Positions 49,416-59,837 of a stretch of DNA of 64,000 nucleotides are shown here, one piece after another. Origin of the DNA: Hirundichthys speculiger (Eukaryota > Chordata > Actinopteri > Beloniformes > Exocoetidae); NCBI GenBank assembly GCA_018398805.1, contig JAGFBZ010000289.1, positions 3,055,001 to 3,119,000 on the forward strand. Reading direction: 5' to 3'. Under the pieces are notes generated by a model that saw nothing but the letters and a program-made list of their open reading frames with translations, did not search any database and had not been told where the DNA came from. How positions within the stretch are numbered: the first letter of the stretch is position 1; each line of letters starts with the position of its first letter. The position numbers and the translations under genes were made by a program.

Positions 49416-50030
49416 GGCCATGGTTATATTACGTTTTTTAATTCGGAATTAATTATTACGAATTGAATAATTCAGAATTAAACTATTTTCCTTCGGGTTT
49501 ACATGGAAATAATAATTCCGAATTGAGGTTTACATGGAAAACACATTTGATCGGCTTTATCCAATTGTGCTGGGGTTGGGAAGGGTTCTGATTGGGTAGG
49601 GGGTTGGACGTCTTTACGTATTTACGTCTACCCCAAGAAAACAAACTTACTCGATTAGCAACAACATGGAGGACTACATTATTAGCATCCTTTTTGGATT
49701 TGTTTTGATTTTATTTTTGAAGCAGCAGCACGAGAACATCATGTCGATGATTTTCTTTAAAAACAAGCCCAGCGCGGAATATAAGCGTCATGAGCATGCG
49801 CAGAAAGACGGGAATTAATTTCAAGCGTAATGAGTGTATACATGACCGCGGAATAATTCTATTCGGATTTAAAATCAGAATAAACCAGCCACTTACTTCG
49901 GAATTACGTTTAATTCAGAATGGACATTTTCATTCGGAATTAGGTGTTTACATGGTAATTTTTAATCATTTTAAATCGGATTTAATTTTAATTCTGAATT
50001 AAAGAAGGAATTAAACTTCCCATGTAAACA
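49416..50030 (+). mobile_element. Harbinger-like element, copy 1 (keeps a transposase start)
   Basis: The ends are imperfect inverted repeats around GGTTATATTACGTTTTTTAA and the complement of TTAAACTTCCCATGTAAAC, with AATTCGGAATTA-type palindromes inside both. It interrupts the LINE between its LNSDKTE and LGVILDSD blocks. On the + strand an ATG at 49664 opens MEDYIISILFGFVLILFLKQ, cut short at a deletion joint before AAAACAAGCCCAGCGCGG. The superfamily is inferred mainly from copy 2. Confidence 0.6.
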
Positions 50031-50117
50031 AACTAATTGATTTCAGTTTTGTCTGAGTTTAGCTGGAGAAAGTTGTTTTGCATCCACAAACTGATCTGTT
50101 TGATACAGTGACACACT

Positions 50118-50855
50118 GGCCACGGTTACATGATGTTTTTTAATTCGGAATTAATTATTCCAAATTAAATAATTCCGAATTAAACTATTTTCCTTCGAGT
50201 TTACATAGAAATAGTAATTCCGAATTGAGGTTTACATGGAAAACACGTTTGTTCGGCTTTATCCAATTGCGCTTAAGGTTTGGGGGTTGGGAAGGGTTCT
50301 GATTGGATAGGGGGGCGGACGTCTTTATGTATTTACGTCTACCGGAAGAAAACAAACTTACTCGATTAGCAACAACATTCCACTTATTTTTGACCAGGGT
50401 GGCGTCTCTATCTGGGAAACCTCCTTCATTTAACCTGGCCGCTACAACTTTGAAAAGCTCACAATTTTTATGTTTCCTGCCATCTGTTCTTTTAATTATT
50501 TCCAGTTCCTCCAAGCTATTTATTAAATAAATCGTCTCTGCTCTTGACCACCGTTTACTGCGTACTGCCATCTTGAAACTTTGTTTTGAAAACAAGCCCA
50601 GCGCGGAATATAAGCGTCATCGCGACAGACGGGCAAGGGAACGAGCATGTGCAGAAAGACGGGAATTAATTTCAAGTGGAATGAGTGTATACAATTATTC
50701 TATTCAGAATTAACCAGCCACTTTGGAATTAAGTTTAATTCGGAATGGACATTTTCATTCGAATTCGGTGTTTACATGGTAATTTTTAATCATTTTGAAT
50801 CATATTTAACTTTAATTCTGAATTAATGAGGAATTAAACTTCCCATGTAAACGCA
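50118..50855 (-). mobile_element. Harbinger-like element, copy 2 (keeps a Myb/SANT-like gene)
   Basis: Shares its outer left and right segments with copy 1 (for example TCGATTAGCAACAACAT and AGCCCAGCGCGGAATATAAG) but has a different interior. It begins GGCCACGGTTACATGATG and ends near CATGTAAACG. It lies between the YADD and LNSDKTE blocks of the LINE. Confidence 0.6.
50185..50571 (-). pseudogene. Truncated Myb/SANT-like DNA-binding protein of a Harbinger-like element
   Basis: On the minus strand the likely start is the ATG of MAVRSKRWSRAETIYLINSL (near 50571); an upstream in-frame Met at 50595 lies in shared flank. A trihelix/Myb-SANT-like fold is suggested by spaced Trp residues: RWSRAETIYLI, then FKVVAARLNEGGF and LVKNKW. 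Harbinger transposons carry such a protein beside the transposase. About 63 residues after the start the frame crosses the deletion joint (near 50377-50380) and continues through element-end DNA, giving an unrelated tail. The native C-terminus is lost. Confidence 0.6.
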
Positions 50856-51285
50856 CAGAATTAATCTACATGCCCATGTTCTCCTGCTGTCAATGATACA
50901 TAGATCTGAGTATCATCTGCATAGTTGTGGTAGGATACATTAGCTGTGTATTAGCTGGCCTAATGGAAGCATGAATCAGATTGAACAATATGGAGTCCCA
51001 GGATTGACCCCTGGGGAACCTCACAGGTCATGGCCGTTTGGTTTGAGATACAGTTACCAATTTCAACAAAGTATCTCCTATCCCTGAGATAGGACCTGAA
51101 CCAGTTTAAAACAGTTTCAGAGATTCCCACCCAGTCTCCTAACCTCTGTAATAAGATTGCATGGTCAACTGTGTCAAAGGCAGCGCTTAGGTCCAGCAGA
51201 ACTAGGACTGAGACTTTGCCTGCATCTGTGTTCAGGCGAATATTGTTTGTCACCTTGATCAGAGATGTCTCAGTGTCGTGGTGAA

Positions 51286-53088
51286 TTCGGTGAAGTTTTT
51301 GCTGTTTTCAAAGTAAGGGACATTTGTTGTCTCTGTCTGTGATCCTGATTGAATAAAAGCAGTGTTGTGCTTCTGTGTGCAGTGTCATGGCAAAATCAGA
51401 GGAAACAGGCCCCTGAGAAATTTTGGATGTCTAATGAAGAAACACTTCACAGAAACCCGGAGTCCCGTTTTCTAGAGTTCAACTTAGGGGCTAAAACATA
51501 ATTAGCTTAGTGCAAATATTGATGTAATAATTTGATTCATCACTTGTTAATAGTTTCAGCTTTCAGAAAGAGCCAAGCCACTTCTCGCTTCGTGCCTCCA
51601 TTTGTGATGCTATGATCTACTTGGATATAAGCTGAATCTTCATGATTTTAGATATACGTATCTGATAAAATATCTTCTCCTCTGACCAAATCTTTTCTTC
51701 CCTGAATATCAGATCTCACTCAAATTCAAATAAACTACATCAAATATCTTTCTCGAGAAGAATGATTAAGGAACTTAATATGAACTTAAGCAAAGATACG
51801 TTCAAGAAAGAAGAGGGAAGAGCTGACCACTGTAACAGAGCAAAGCATTCAACATTAAGGTTTATGTTTTTTTTAGAGGTTGTTCAAACTGTTATTCGTG
51901 TTCATATGAGAAAAGGAACAGTGGGGGGTGGGGGGGGGGGGGTGGGGTGAAAGAGTGCTGCAATGCAAAAAAAAGAAAAAGAATTTCTCACCTGAGCTTT
52001 TATTATTGAAATTTCCTGTGTGGCACTTTGTGTGTGAGTGTTTCATGCTGATTTAAAACCCCCCACTATGGTGCGCATGTGTGAAGGACCGCAGGCCACC
52101 AGACACTATGCCTCCAGTGCCCCCCCGTCCCCCCCAACCCTTCTCATTATCAGTTTTCTATTTTATACTTACAGGGGGTGATATGGCTGCTCTCTTTCCT
52201 TTTTGGCTTCATATTTCTTTTGAGCCCAATCTCTTGTCAGTGATCCCTCTATTATCAGAGCTTCAATGATATGACCACTTTCCAGTGAATATTTACATTT
52301 AATGACTAGGTCTAAGTCCTTCTGTCCGTCCAAATCTATAGTATATATAGTCCAGGCACGGCTGCCCATTAATCTTCTGGTTCTCGTGGTCAGACGAGCT
52401 TTGACCCCATGGAGCGCTGGGGAGCCTCAAATCAGTAACAGACCCGAGGGTCCTATTCCTGGTGCCACATCTTGGCTCCAGGTTCTGCGAGAGCACCTCC
52501 GCTTCAAAGTCAGGCTGAAGGAAGGTTAGCTGTCACCCGGACCATGAATCTCAAAAGGCTGCAGCAGACCAACCTAAAGAGAAAGTAAAGAACAAATCAA
52601 TTATTAAAGCAGTGACTGGATGAAATATTGGTACTCTAACAGGGAAAGAGCTTGCTGTCTGAGCTGGTCAGATTTAAGAATAAAGTACACTTTTCCAGGC
52701 CTGGCAACCCCATGGTAAATTCAAATGAATGAATGCTTGAAATTATTGTTTTGGAAAATATTTTGTAATCTCTCAATAGGCTTCCTTTAAGTGTCTGTTG
52801 CTTACTCAAAGTGTGTCTGACCCGCCAGTCTGTGCTTTTAACAGGTACTTCAACGTCCATCTAGCCTCAGCATGCTCAGGGCCTTGAGGTCATGTAGCAT
52901 ATAATTGAAGGTCTCCGTCTTTCTAAGGATAGGCTGAACATGCTGCCCTTTCTGGTCTCTCTGTTCCTTATTGTCCCTTTTAGACAGATCTTGAAAGTGA
53001 TGAAAACTGAGTACTTTAAAATCCTTTTTTCCTGAAAGTCTTTGTTTTTTGACACTGGACCATAAGAATTACAAAATAAACAAACAAG
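51286..53088. other. Spacer with a G-rich run
   Basis: A G-rich tract lies at 51920-51949. The segment 52370-52520 is GC-richer but without a recognised identity. Confidence 0.35.
51920..51949 (+). repeat. G-rich tract with G-quadruplex potential
   Basis: Runs of six, twelve and four G residues are separated by single T residues on the + strand; four or more G3 runs are available. Confidence 0.7.
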
Positions 53089-53089
53089 G

Positions 53090-53090
<1 letters not shown>

Positions 53091-53180
<90 letters not shown>

Positions 53181-53198
53181 TTTTTTTTTTTTTTTTTA
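53091..53198. repeat. (TA)n microsatellite followed by poly-T
   Basis: About 43 uninterrupted TA units (53091-53177) run into a poly-T of about 19 (53179-53197). Assembly length at such tracts is unreliable. Confidence 0.95.
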
Positions 53199-53249
53199 AT
53201 CTTGTCACAGTAATGCATACTCTGATAAAAAAGAGAAGAACAAGAATCA

Positions 53250-53440
53250 TTCATCCATCTATCCATCCATCCTGTTCAGGGTCATGGAGGGAAGCCGCAG
53301 TCTATCCCAGCTGTCATCAGCCAGGAGGTGGGGAACATCCTGGACAGGCCATCGGGTCATCAGGGGACCACACAGAGACAAATGAGACAGACAGCCATCA
53401 CTGCTCACATGGACACTCCTATAGACAGTTTAGAAATCAA
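53250..53440 (-). repeat. SINE/LINE-tail interspersed repeat
   Basis: Starts with CATCCATCTATCCATCCATC (complement of the GATG tail), then CAGGGTCATGGAGG, TCTATCCCAGCTGTCATCAG, and further body sequence to GACAGTTTAGAAATCAATA. The head is missing. It lies about 50 bp from the TA/poly-T tract. Confidence 0.6.
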
Positions 53441-53839
53441 TAACCAAAATATTGTTTAAAGGGAAAAAAAAGGTAAAATTTGGAAAATAACTCAAATTAA
53501 TGGAATTCAATTACTTTTTTGGCAAATTTTTTAAAGCATTTTTTTTTTTTTTTTTTTTGGTGGATCAAAGCCAGATCAAAAAGAATACTTACATGATCTG
53601 AAATTATGTATTAGCAAGCTGGTCCCTTCTCGGCACAGAGTTGTTTACTTCCTGAATTCATGAATCAGCATCTCAGTTGTTGACCTAGATAGCACCAAAC
53701 CCCAGAGGCAAACAGGTAGAGAGCGCTGTTGATCAGTGTGCTTATTAAAATCTCTGTGGGGGAGTCTGGCTTGCAGCCAAAAAGAGCAAGGCACAGTGTT
53801 CAAGCTTCTGTTTACAGATTTTAGTTTCTTGTCATGTCG

Positions 53840-54600
53840 TCAATTAAAATTCAAATGATTAAAAATTGTGTGTTTTTTCATATCTCTCTAAACTCAATAT
53901 GCTACAATGACAAAGTGCAAATATGTTTCTATATTATCTAAATTTTCTTTTTAAAAAGAAAAGAAATTGAATTATTTTCATAGCTTGTTCAAGCTGCTGT
54001 GTCAGCAGTTACAGCTTTGAGCTGTCTTGGAGTAAATCTCTACAGGGCTTTCAAACCCAGATTTTGTAGATTCATCTTATCTTCTCACCAGATTCTGTCA
54101 GGTTTAGTCAGATTTGATGTGAAGATTCTGCATACTGCTGTCTTTGGGTCCATGACTGGTCAGATTCAGTTCTTGTTGTGTTGCATATTGCAACACAAGG
54201 TGTGACCTCACCTGCATTATGGAGCATATTTTCTTGATGGAGTCTGCTCTGCATTTGGATGTACCAGAATTATTCCTAAAGTATGATGCTGCTGCCGCCG
54301 TGATGAGGAGAGACTCTAATTTACAAGGCAATGCTTGGAGTTCTGCCTAAATAGTTCAGTCTTTGACTCATCAGATCAAATAATGCTTGTCAAAGCCACC
54401 CAGAATCCTTTACAATTCATCTCGGAGCTGTCACTTTTCTTTTACTCTGTGATTTGTATCTAGTGACTCTACCTCAACAGTCTGACTGATAGGCTGCTGC
54501 TGAGAGAGTTTTCCTGTTGGCAGCTTCTCACTTCTCTGTGGAGGACTTCTAAAGCTCCGGTGAAAGCAGGTTTAGGGTCAAGATCAGTTTCCTGACTGGG
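53840..54600 (-). pseudogene. Decayed Tc1-like transposon
   Basis: Antisense pieces of a common fish Tc1-like family occur in order: ACAATGACAAAGTGCAAATA, TTGTTCAAGCTGCTGTGTCA, GCAGTTACAGC, AGATTCTGTCAGGTTTAG, ATGATGCTGCTGCCGCCGTG, ACTCATCAGATCAAATAATG and CTCACTTCTCTGTGGAGGAC. Substitutions and indels are frequent, no long frame survives and the ends are not visible. Confidence 0.6.
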
Positions 54601-56900
54601 GGGAGAAAAAACGTAATCCATTTCAAATTACATTTATAATGAAACAAAGTTTGCAAACACGGAAGGAATCCGATTCTTTTTTTTTCTGCCCCTGAGGTTA
54701 CAAATAGGTTCCATGGTGAATAAGTCTTGCTCAGAGTGGATGGCAATTCACAATTTAGTTTAACTTTTTGATAATTTGATCACTCATAGATGTGTGTCCT
54801 TGTAATAACCATTACTTTAGATTTTGAGAGCAGACATGACAATAAAGAATTAATATCAGATCTGTATCAATGGCCAGACTATTGATCGATGCTACAGGTG
54901 GGTTTGTTGGGAGAGCTGGCAAACTTTAGAAGAAACAAAATGGCTCTCTGTCATATTTACATGTGAAGTCCTGGCTTATATATTATCCACTAGTTCGCCA
55001 AATTTGACACCTGGGTCTCTTTTTAGCATCTCTGCAGACAGCCGTTCATTATAAATTAGGAACATTTCCACGTGCTGAAAGAACACGTAACAAGGTCAGA
55101 TTGTTGGAGAAAATGTGACTTTTTACACATTACTTGTTTTTTTTTTCTTACTCGGTTTTAAAATCATCTCGGCATTCACTCCATGTTGTTCTGACATGGA
55201 GAAAACATTTAACAAAAACAATCAAAAAAAAGGTTAATGCTGGTAAACAGACAAACAAAGAAATGAAAAATATGGAGAACTGATATTTTGTGATTGTTAT
55301 ACGTAATGAAATTAACTTTATACAAGTAGGTAAAAGACATGACTGAAAGAAAAACTCAATAAGATATGAATATTTCCATTATAGACAAGATGGAGAGGCA
55401 AAATTGGCAAAAAAAAAAAAAAAAAAAATTGACATAATACATCATGAGGAACAGTTAATGAGTTCAGCTCTCCATGTAAAACACAGAGTCACATGACACG
55501 ATCAGCAGCCTTTTCTTTAAATGTTTTAACATCGGAGAGTGAATTTTTGTGTTATAAAGGTGTCACTTCGGGTGCTTTGAAGAGTAACACTATTAAACTT
55601 TTAATTGTGAAGCAATGTAATGACCTTTTCTACTATCAATCTGGAATTGATTACATTTCAGAAAAGCTTGCTTGCCACTGTGCATATCTCCTTTCCTTGA
55701 TATTTCACTGTCTCCTTTCACTCATTCAGCCATATTATGTCTTCGGACCGTTTCCAGTCAGACTGACAGTAATTCATTTATTGCAGTCCACTACATTCCA
55801 ACAATAGTGTTAAATGTGAAAGTGAAGTGAGCTTGGGTTGAGCCCAGATCCTTTCTTGACCATATCACAGGTCGAGGGGATGAATGCAGCCTGACAACTG
55901 CTCTGCCCTCGCAGGCTGACACCGCCTGCGGAGACTAGGGTGAGAAGCTGGTGGAGATTGGATCATCTGCTCAAAAACATCAGAGAGAATTTTGCTGATG
56001 ATCGCAAAGCTCCTAATCACATCAGCTAAGATGTCTGCGAGTGTTCACTTGTCGACTGCCGGGCTGCAGGGTATCAACAGCCATTCAAGATTAATGCTAA
56101 GATCCATTATTTAGGCAGCTGATGTGAAAACTCAAAACTCTCCACTGTTGACCTTATTCTCACATCTGTTGCTGTTCCCTGGCTTTGCTGCCCCCTGTGG
56201 CCAGTAGGGGGGGGGGGGGGGCAATAATAACAAACAAAAACCAACAGAAAAACCTTGCAGTTTCTCTTAGACTTGGGCATGCATGAAGAGACTCTGGCTT
56301 TTCCCAGTGCAGGGGAAAAACACTGAATAATAAAAGAGTTGTACCACAAACTTATGTGAAAACAACTTCTTACTTGCTTATTTTTTTATTTTTTACTCGC
56401 ACTGGGTTACAAATAAATGCAACGGATGGGTGTGTGTGGGTGTCAGTTTTTTTTTTTCTTCTTTACAGGAGACAGCAGCTGTGGAGCATCGGGCTTTTCA
56501 GCTTTTGGGAGCATTTCTATGTGTTGTCTCTCAGGAGGTGTAATCAGTATGGGGTGTCTGAGAATGTGAGAGCACACAAAAGACTGAACAAGCCCTTATT
56601 TTGCTGCCCTAACCCACATGAGGGACAAATGCCACAATTTTGTACCACGACAACTCTTCAGTAAGCTACTCGTCTAAATGGTGTCTATGGAAATGAAGAT
56701 TTCTGACTGAAATAATAGTCATGATGGCAAGAGACAAAACAAGAAACAAGCAAATAATTATTTTCTTGAGGCTATGGAAACCACTTCAGTCTGAAGATAT
56801 TACATTTATTTCTACAACCTCACAATAAATAATTTATTTTCAATAAATAATTCATTGTATGTTGGTTTCTATTTCACCAGGAACACGTTTCATCACAGCT
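54601..56900. other. Spacer with poly-G and a candidate conserved block
   Basis: A poly-G run of about 15 lies at 56207-56221 and a poly-A at 55409-55428. The block 55840-56110 is GC-balanced and repeat-free. No gene was recognised. Confidence 0.35.
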
Positions 56901-56914
56901 TGTTTTATGTATCC

Positions 56915-57470
56915 AGTACCCCACATGGGATTCCATGTGAAAGACTCACCTGGGTTTGCTCATGTGGTCGGCTCATGTGGGATCCAGATAAAACACCTAT
57001 TTTAGGCCATGTCATCACCCATGTACCTGAACATAACCACTGTGGGCAGTTCACATGGAGCCAACTCTGAACTTATGCATGGACAGTCCCATGTGGGGCC
57101 TCATTTTTCAGCCCGACAGAAGCCCGGTAGAAGGTGAACGAAATAGAAATATTGAATTAAACTTAACCCAGCCAACATTTGCATGTGGGGGCCCATCTGA
57201 GATATAAATAGGCTGGAAAGCCGGGTCTCATATCGGATTATCCGCTGGTATATTGACACCATGTAAACTGGCTTTAGTGGCAGATGTTTGGTGAACGGGA
57301 CCAGATTAGAGTTTTGTGGGTCCCACTTGGGTCCGCTCATGTGGTTAGCCCAAGTCGGTGGTTCACATGGGGCCGATATGGAACCAGAGATCAGTCCCAG
57401 TGATTCTTTCCAGCCCATTTACGTCTCAGATGTTCTTCACATAAAAATGCTGGCTGCATGGTACCTATAG
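56915..57470. repeat. Interspersed repeat with recurring CATGTGG motifs
   Basis: CATGTGG/CCACATG motifs recur at irregular spacing, with phrases such as TTGCTCATGTGGTCGGCTCA, GGGCAGTTCACATGGAG, CCACTTGGGTCCGCTCATGT and GGTGGTTCACATGGGG. The repeated layout suggests an internally repetitive fish repeat with partly duplicated segments. I cannot name the family. Confidence 0.55.
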
Positions 57471-57472
57471 AG

Positions 57473-58120
57473 CAGGGGTGTCAGACTCATTTTCACTGAG
57501 GGCCACATCAGCATCATGGTTGCCCTCGAAGGGCCAGATTGACAGCATGAATGTAACAAAATGCAATGTAAATCAAAATAAATTAAACTACACCTTATTA
57601 TAAATGTTAAATAATGGTTTCTGTATTTATTATGTATTCAAGTTTTAAATATTTAAGTCATTATTATATTAAACTCAGGGTTTGTGGTTGTAAGAGTATC
57701 CATTACCTTGGTTTTAGAAGCGGAAACGGGTCTTTGTTTTTCTTGCAGGCTAAATTTAGCATAAATGCCGACGTAGATTAGAGTCTTTCGCGACTGACAC
57801 ACATTACACAAAAGTTATACTTTTGTGCATCAGTTTTCTTTTCTTGGACATGTTGGGATTAGTTAGTAAAAGGTTTTTCTTATCCATCAGTTCTGAAAAA
57901 TCGTCTTGCTCATAGCTGCTGTTATTGTTGTGGGTAACGACGAAATGCATGATGGGATATGTAGTTTATTGTCAATATGCGCTTTAAAGCCGGTAAGCTT
58001 ATTTTAAGTTTTAAAATATTGGTTTAAAATTTAAGCCAATAATGCCCACGCTCTCGAGGGCCACATAAAATGACGTGACGGGCCACATTTGGCCCACGGG
58101 CCTTGTGTTTGACACATGTG
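57473..58120. mobile_element. 648-bp non-autonomous hAT element upstream of mxra5
   Basis: The left end is CAGGGGTGTCAGACTCATTT; the right end, complemented, is CACATGTGTCAAACACAAGG. Octamers CTATAGAG (57465-57472) and CTATAGAA (58121-58128) flank it, seven of eight matching. GAGGGCCACAT blocks occur near both ends. No transposase is present. It ends about 300 bp upstream of the CpG-rich mxra5 promoter region. Confidence 0.85.
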
Positions 58121-58429
58121 CTATAGAAGAACCTATATCCATTTTCATCATCACTGTTAATATTTCTAAATGGTCTTTTTTCTAAATTAAGCCAAGTACA
58201 GTTGGGAATCAGTTGTCACTTTATCTCACAGGAAAACAACAACAAACAAACAAACAAACACACAATAAACAGGCTAAAACACTTTTTTTTTTTTGAAGTA
58301 ATAAAATAAGAATATTTCTCTGGGATAAATGTTCTGATTAGGGGTCTGCAGCTCAGAGAAGCTGTCCGCTTCTGTGGGCCACATTCAAACGGAGCAGCAG
58401 AGTAACCTGAGGGTTTCCGCCCCTCTCTG

Positions 58430-58649
58430 GACAGACCCCTCTGCCTGAGCGTCACTCTTCTCGCTTCATTTCAGTCCAGTCGCCCTCACGACGCTCACAT
58501 ACACACTCACCGTCCCCCGCACGAACACACTTTCGCGCAGCGCCAAGCGCGCCAGCACACAGTCCGCCTGCCGCGTCCTGCGCTTCTCTCCTTCCTCCGG
58601 TGGCATCCAAGAAGACCTCTGGGATCTTACTTAAGGAACTGCTCTCAAA
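58430..58649 (+). promoter_or_regulatory. Probable mxra5 promoter region (CpG cluster)
   Basis: CpG dinucleotides are concentrated at 58440-58585 (for example TTCGCGCAGCGCCAAGCGCG at 58532-58551), in sharp contrast to the CpG-poor surroundings. This sits directly upstream of the predicted first exon and 0.9 kb before the coding start. No clear TATA box was seen, and the start site cannot be fixed. Confidence 0.5.
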
Positions 58650-58829
58650 GTTTTGCTGTGAGGAGTGTTGTTAAGGGTTCCAGGGTTCCTCGCGCTCCTC
58701 TGTGCCATGTTTGTGTCAGACTGAGTGAATGAACTGGTTAACTACGCACGAAATTCCTCAACAGTGCGCCTGGATTAAAATCGTAATTTGATGGACAAAA
58801 TGCAAAATTCAGGACCAGAGGATTTAAAG
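58650..58829 (+). other. Predicted non-coding first exon of mxra5 (5' UTR)
   Basis: The 3' edge is set by the donor AAAG followed by GTATGC (GT at 58830-58831). The 5' edge is arbitrary. The segment contains at least three upstream ATGs (58708, 58729 and 58791). The last opens 13 codons that run exactly to the donor and, after splicing to 59345, meet TGA at once. Confidence 0.45.
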
Positions 58830-59250
58830 GTATGCTCGCAGCAACCATGGCCACTCATTATCATTTTGTGTACATTTTGAAAGCTTCTTAATATGGTTGG
58901 AAACTTTAATTTGGAGATTCAATGAGAAACTTTCTCGGACGTTTGATTTTACCGTCACGCTTTTTTTTTTTTTAAATTGCATTGCTGCATTTTAATTGTT
59001 CCATTCCGTAATTAATTTATGCTATATACATATGTCACTAAAAAGACACCATATGCACGCGCGTGCACGTGAGATGACGAAAGGGTCGTTACATTTCAGA
59101 GGTGCAGTTTCCTAGGTGCAGTTCAGGGTACCATTTCTTGTTGTGACCATGCAGTCTTGAATACTATTTGTTATTTTTAAACCATATAGACAACACTGAT
59201 TTATACTGAATGTGTGTGTATGTGTATGTTTGAGACAAACAGGGAGAAAG

Positions 59251-59271
59251 AGAGAGAGAGAGAGAGAGAGA
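59251..59271. repeat. (GA)n microsatellite in mxra5 intron 1
   Basis: About ten GA units lie ~75 bp upstream of the acceptor of the first coding exon. Confidence 0.85.
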
Positions 59272-59376
59272 TTCCCATCTGGAGGTCATTGTGGTGCACT
59301 TCACTTTGCTGCTTTACCCTCAACTTCCTTTTCCTCTTTGGCAGTGAAAACCGCAGTTTAGCGTCTCCTTCTGTGA

Positions 59377-59570
59377 ATGAAGATGTATCGGAGCGTGTGT
59401 GCGCCAGCAGCACTGCTGGCACTCCTGATGCTCACACTTGTGGTATCCAGGAGCCAGTCCTGTCCCAGGAGCTGTAACTGCTACCAGGCCAACGAAGTCC
59501 ACTGCACCTTCCGTTCACTGCTTGATATACCTCCTGGCCTTCCCCCACACACGCGCCGCATTAACTTGGG
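59377..59570 (+). CDS. mxra5: Matrix-remodelling-associated protein 5, first coding exon (signal peptide, LRRNT)
   Basis: MXRA5 is a secreted proteoglycan-like matrix protein with N-terminal leucine-rich repeats and many Ig domains. This exon follows an acceptor at 59341-59344 behind a pyrimidine tract. ATG 59377 gives MKMYRSV; a second Met two codons on is equally possible. Residues ~8-24 are a hydrophobic signal peptide (ALLALLMLTLVV), with cleavage likely near SRSQS. The LRRNT cap follows as CPRSCNCYQ and VHCTFRSL, then RRINLG. This matches vertebrate MXRA5, where the cap reads HCTFRSL and ERINLG. The exon stops two bases into a Gly codon at a GT donor (59571-59572). Confidence 0.88.
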
Positions 59571-59707
59571 GTATTGGAAGACACTTTCTAAATTTGTGCT
59601 CCATTCTAAGCTGAAAATAAAATCAGATGTCACTGTACCCCACAGAGACAGGAACAGGTTTGAGGAGCAGGTAATGAGATGATCGTGGTGTTTTTGCGCT
59701 TCTGCAG

Positions 59708-59837
59708 GTTCAACAGCATCAGCAGGCTCCATGACAGGTCTCTGGCTGGGCTTAAGAAGGTAGAGCTTCTCATGCTGCACAGCAATGATCTCCATCATCT
59801 CCCAGATGGAGGTTTCAAAGATATGAAATCGCTGCAG
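59708..59837 (+). CDS. mxra5: mxra5, second coding exon (LRR 1-2)
   Basis: The acceptor TTCTGCAG ends at 59707. The first base completes the split Gly codon, then FNSISRLHDRSLAGLKKVEL continues, with LLMLHSNDLHHLPDGGF and KDMKSLQ, two leucine-rich repeats of the LxxLxLxxN type. The exon ends in phase 0 at CAG followed by GTAAGC. The intron before it is only 137 bp; reading through it from exon 1 gives 37 extra codons before TGA, which is not the protein. Confidence 0.88.

Larger units (their letters stand above)
48890..51285 (-). mobile_element. LINE reverse-transcriptase region, split by two DNA elements
   Basis: Minus-strand pieces, in order. At 51253-50960: VLLDLSAAFDTVDH, WFRSYLRDRRYF, CEVPQGSILG (palm-domain boxes). 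At 50923-50912: the catalytic YADD followed by TQIY, reached through two small frameshifts. At 50115-50037: SLWMQNNFLQLNSDKTE. At 49408-49136: LGVILDSDLNF, HLKNIDRV and a DYCN block. At 49128-48898: QNAAARVLT, ISPVLRSLHWLPV, YKFLHGLAP. Motifs and spacing fit an L2/CR1-type LINE 3' half. The 5' part with the endonuclease is absent, and two Harbinger-like elements interrupt it. It cannot encode an active enzyme. Confidence 0.85.

Noticed and set aside
52876..53250. 124-codon minus-strand frame with a long Ile-Tyr repeat
   Set aside because: It is a translation of the (TA)n microsatellite.
59577..59682. Continuation of the first mxra5 coding frame through the intron to a TGA
   Set aside because: Donor and acceptor consensus, codon phase and the MXRA5 protein pattern (INLG then FNSIS) all support splicing of the 137-bp intron.
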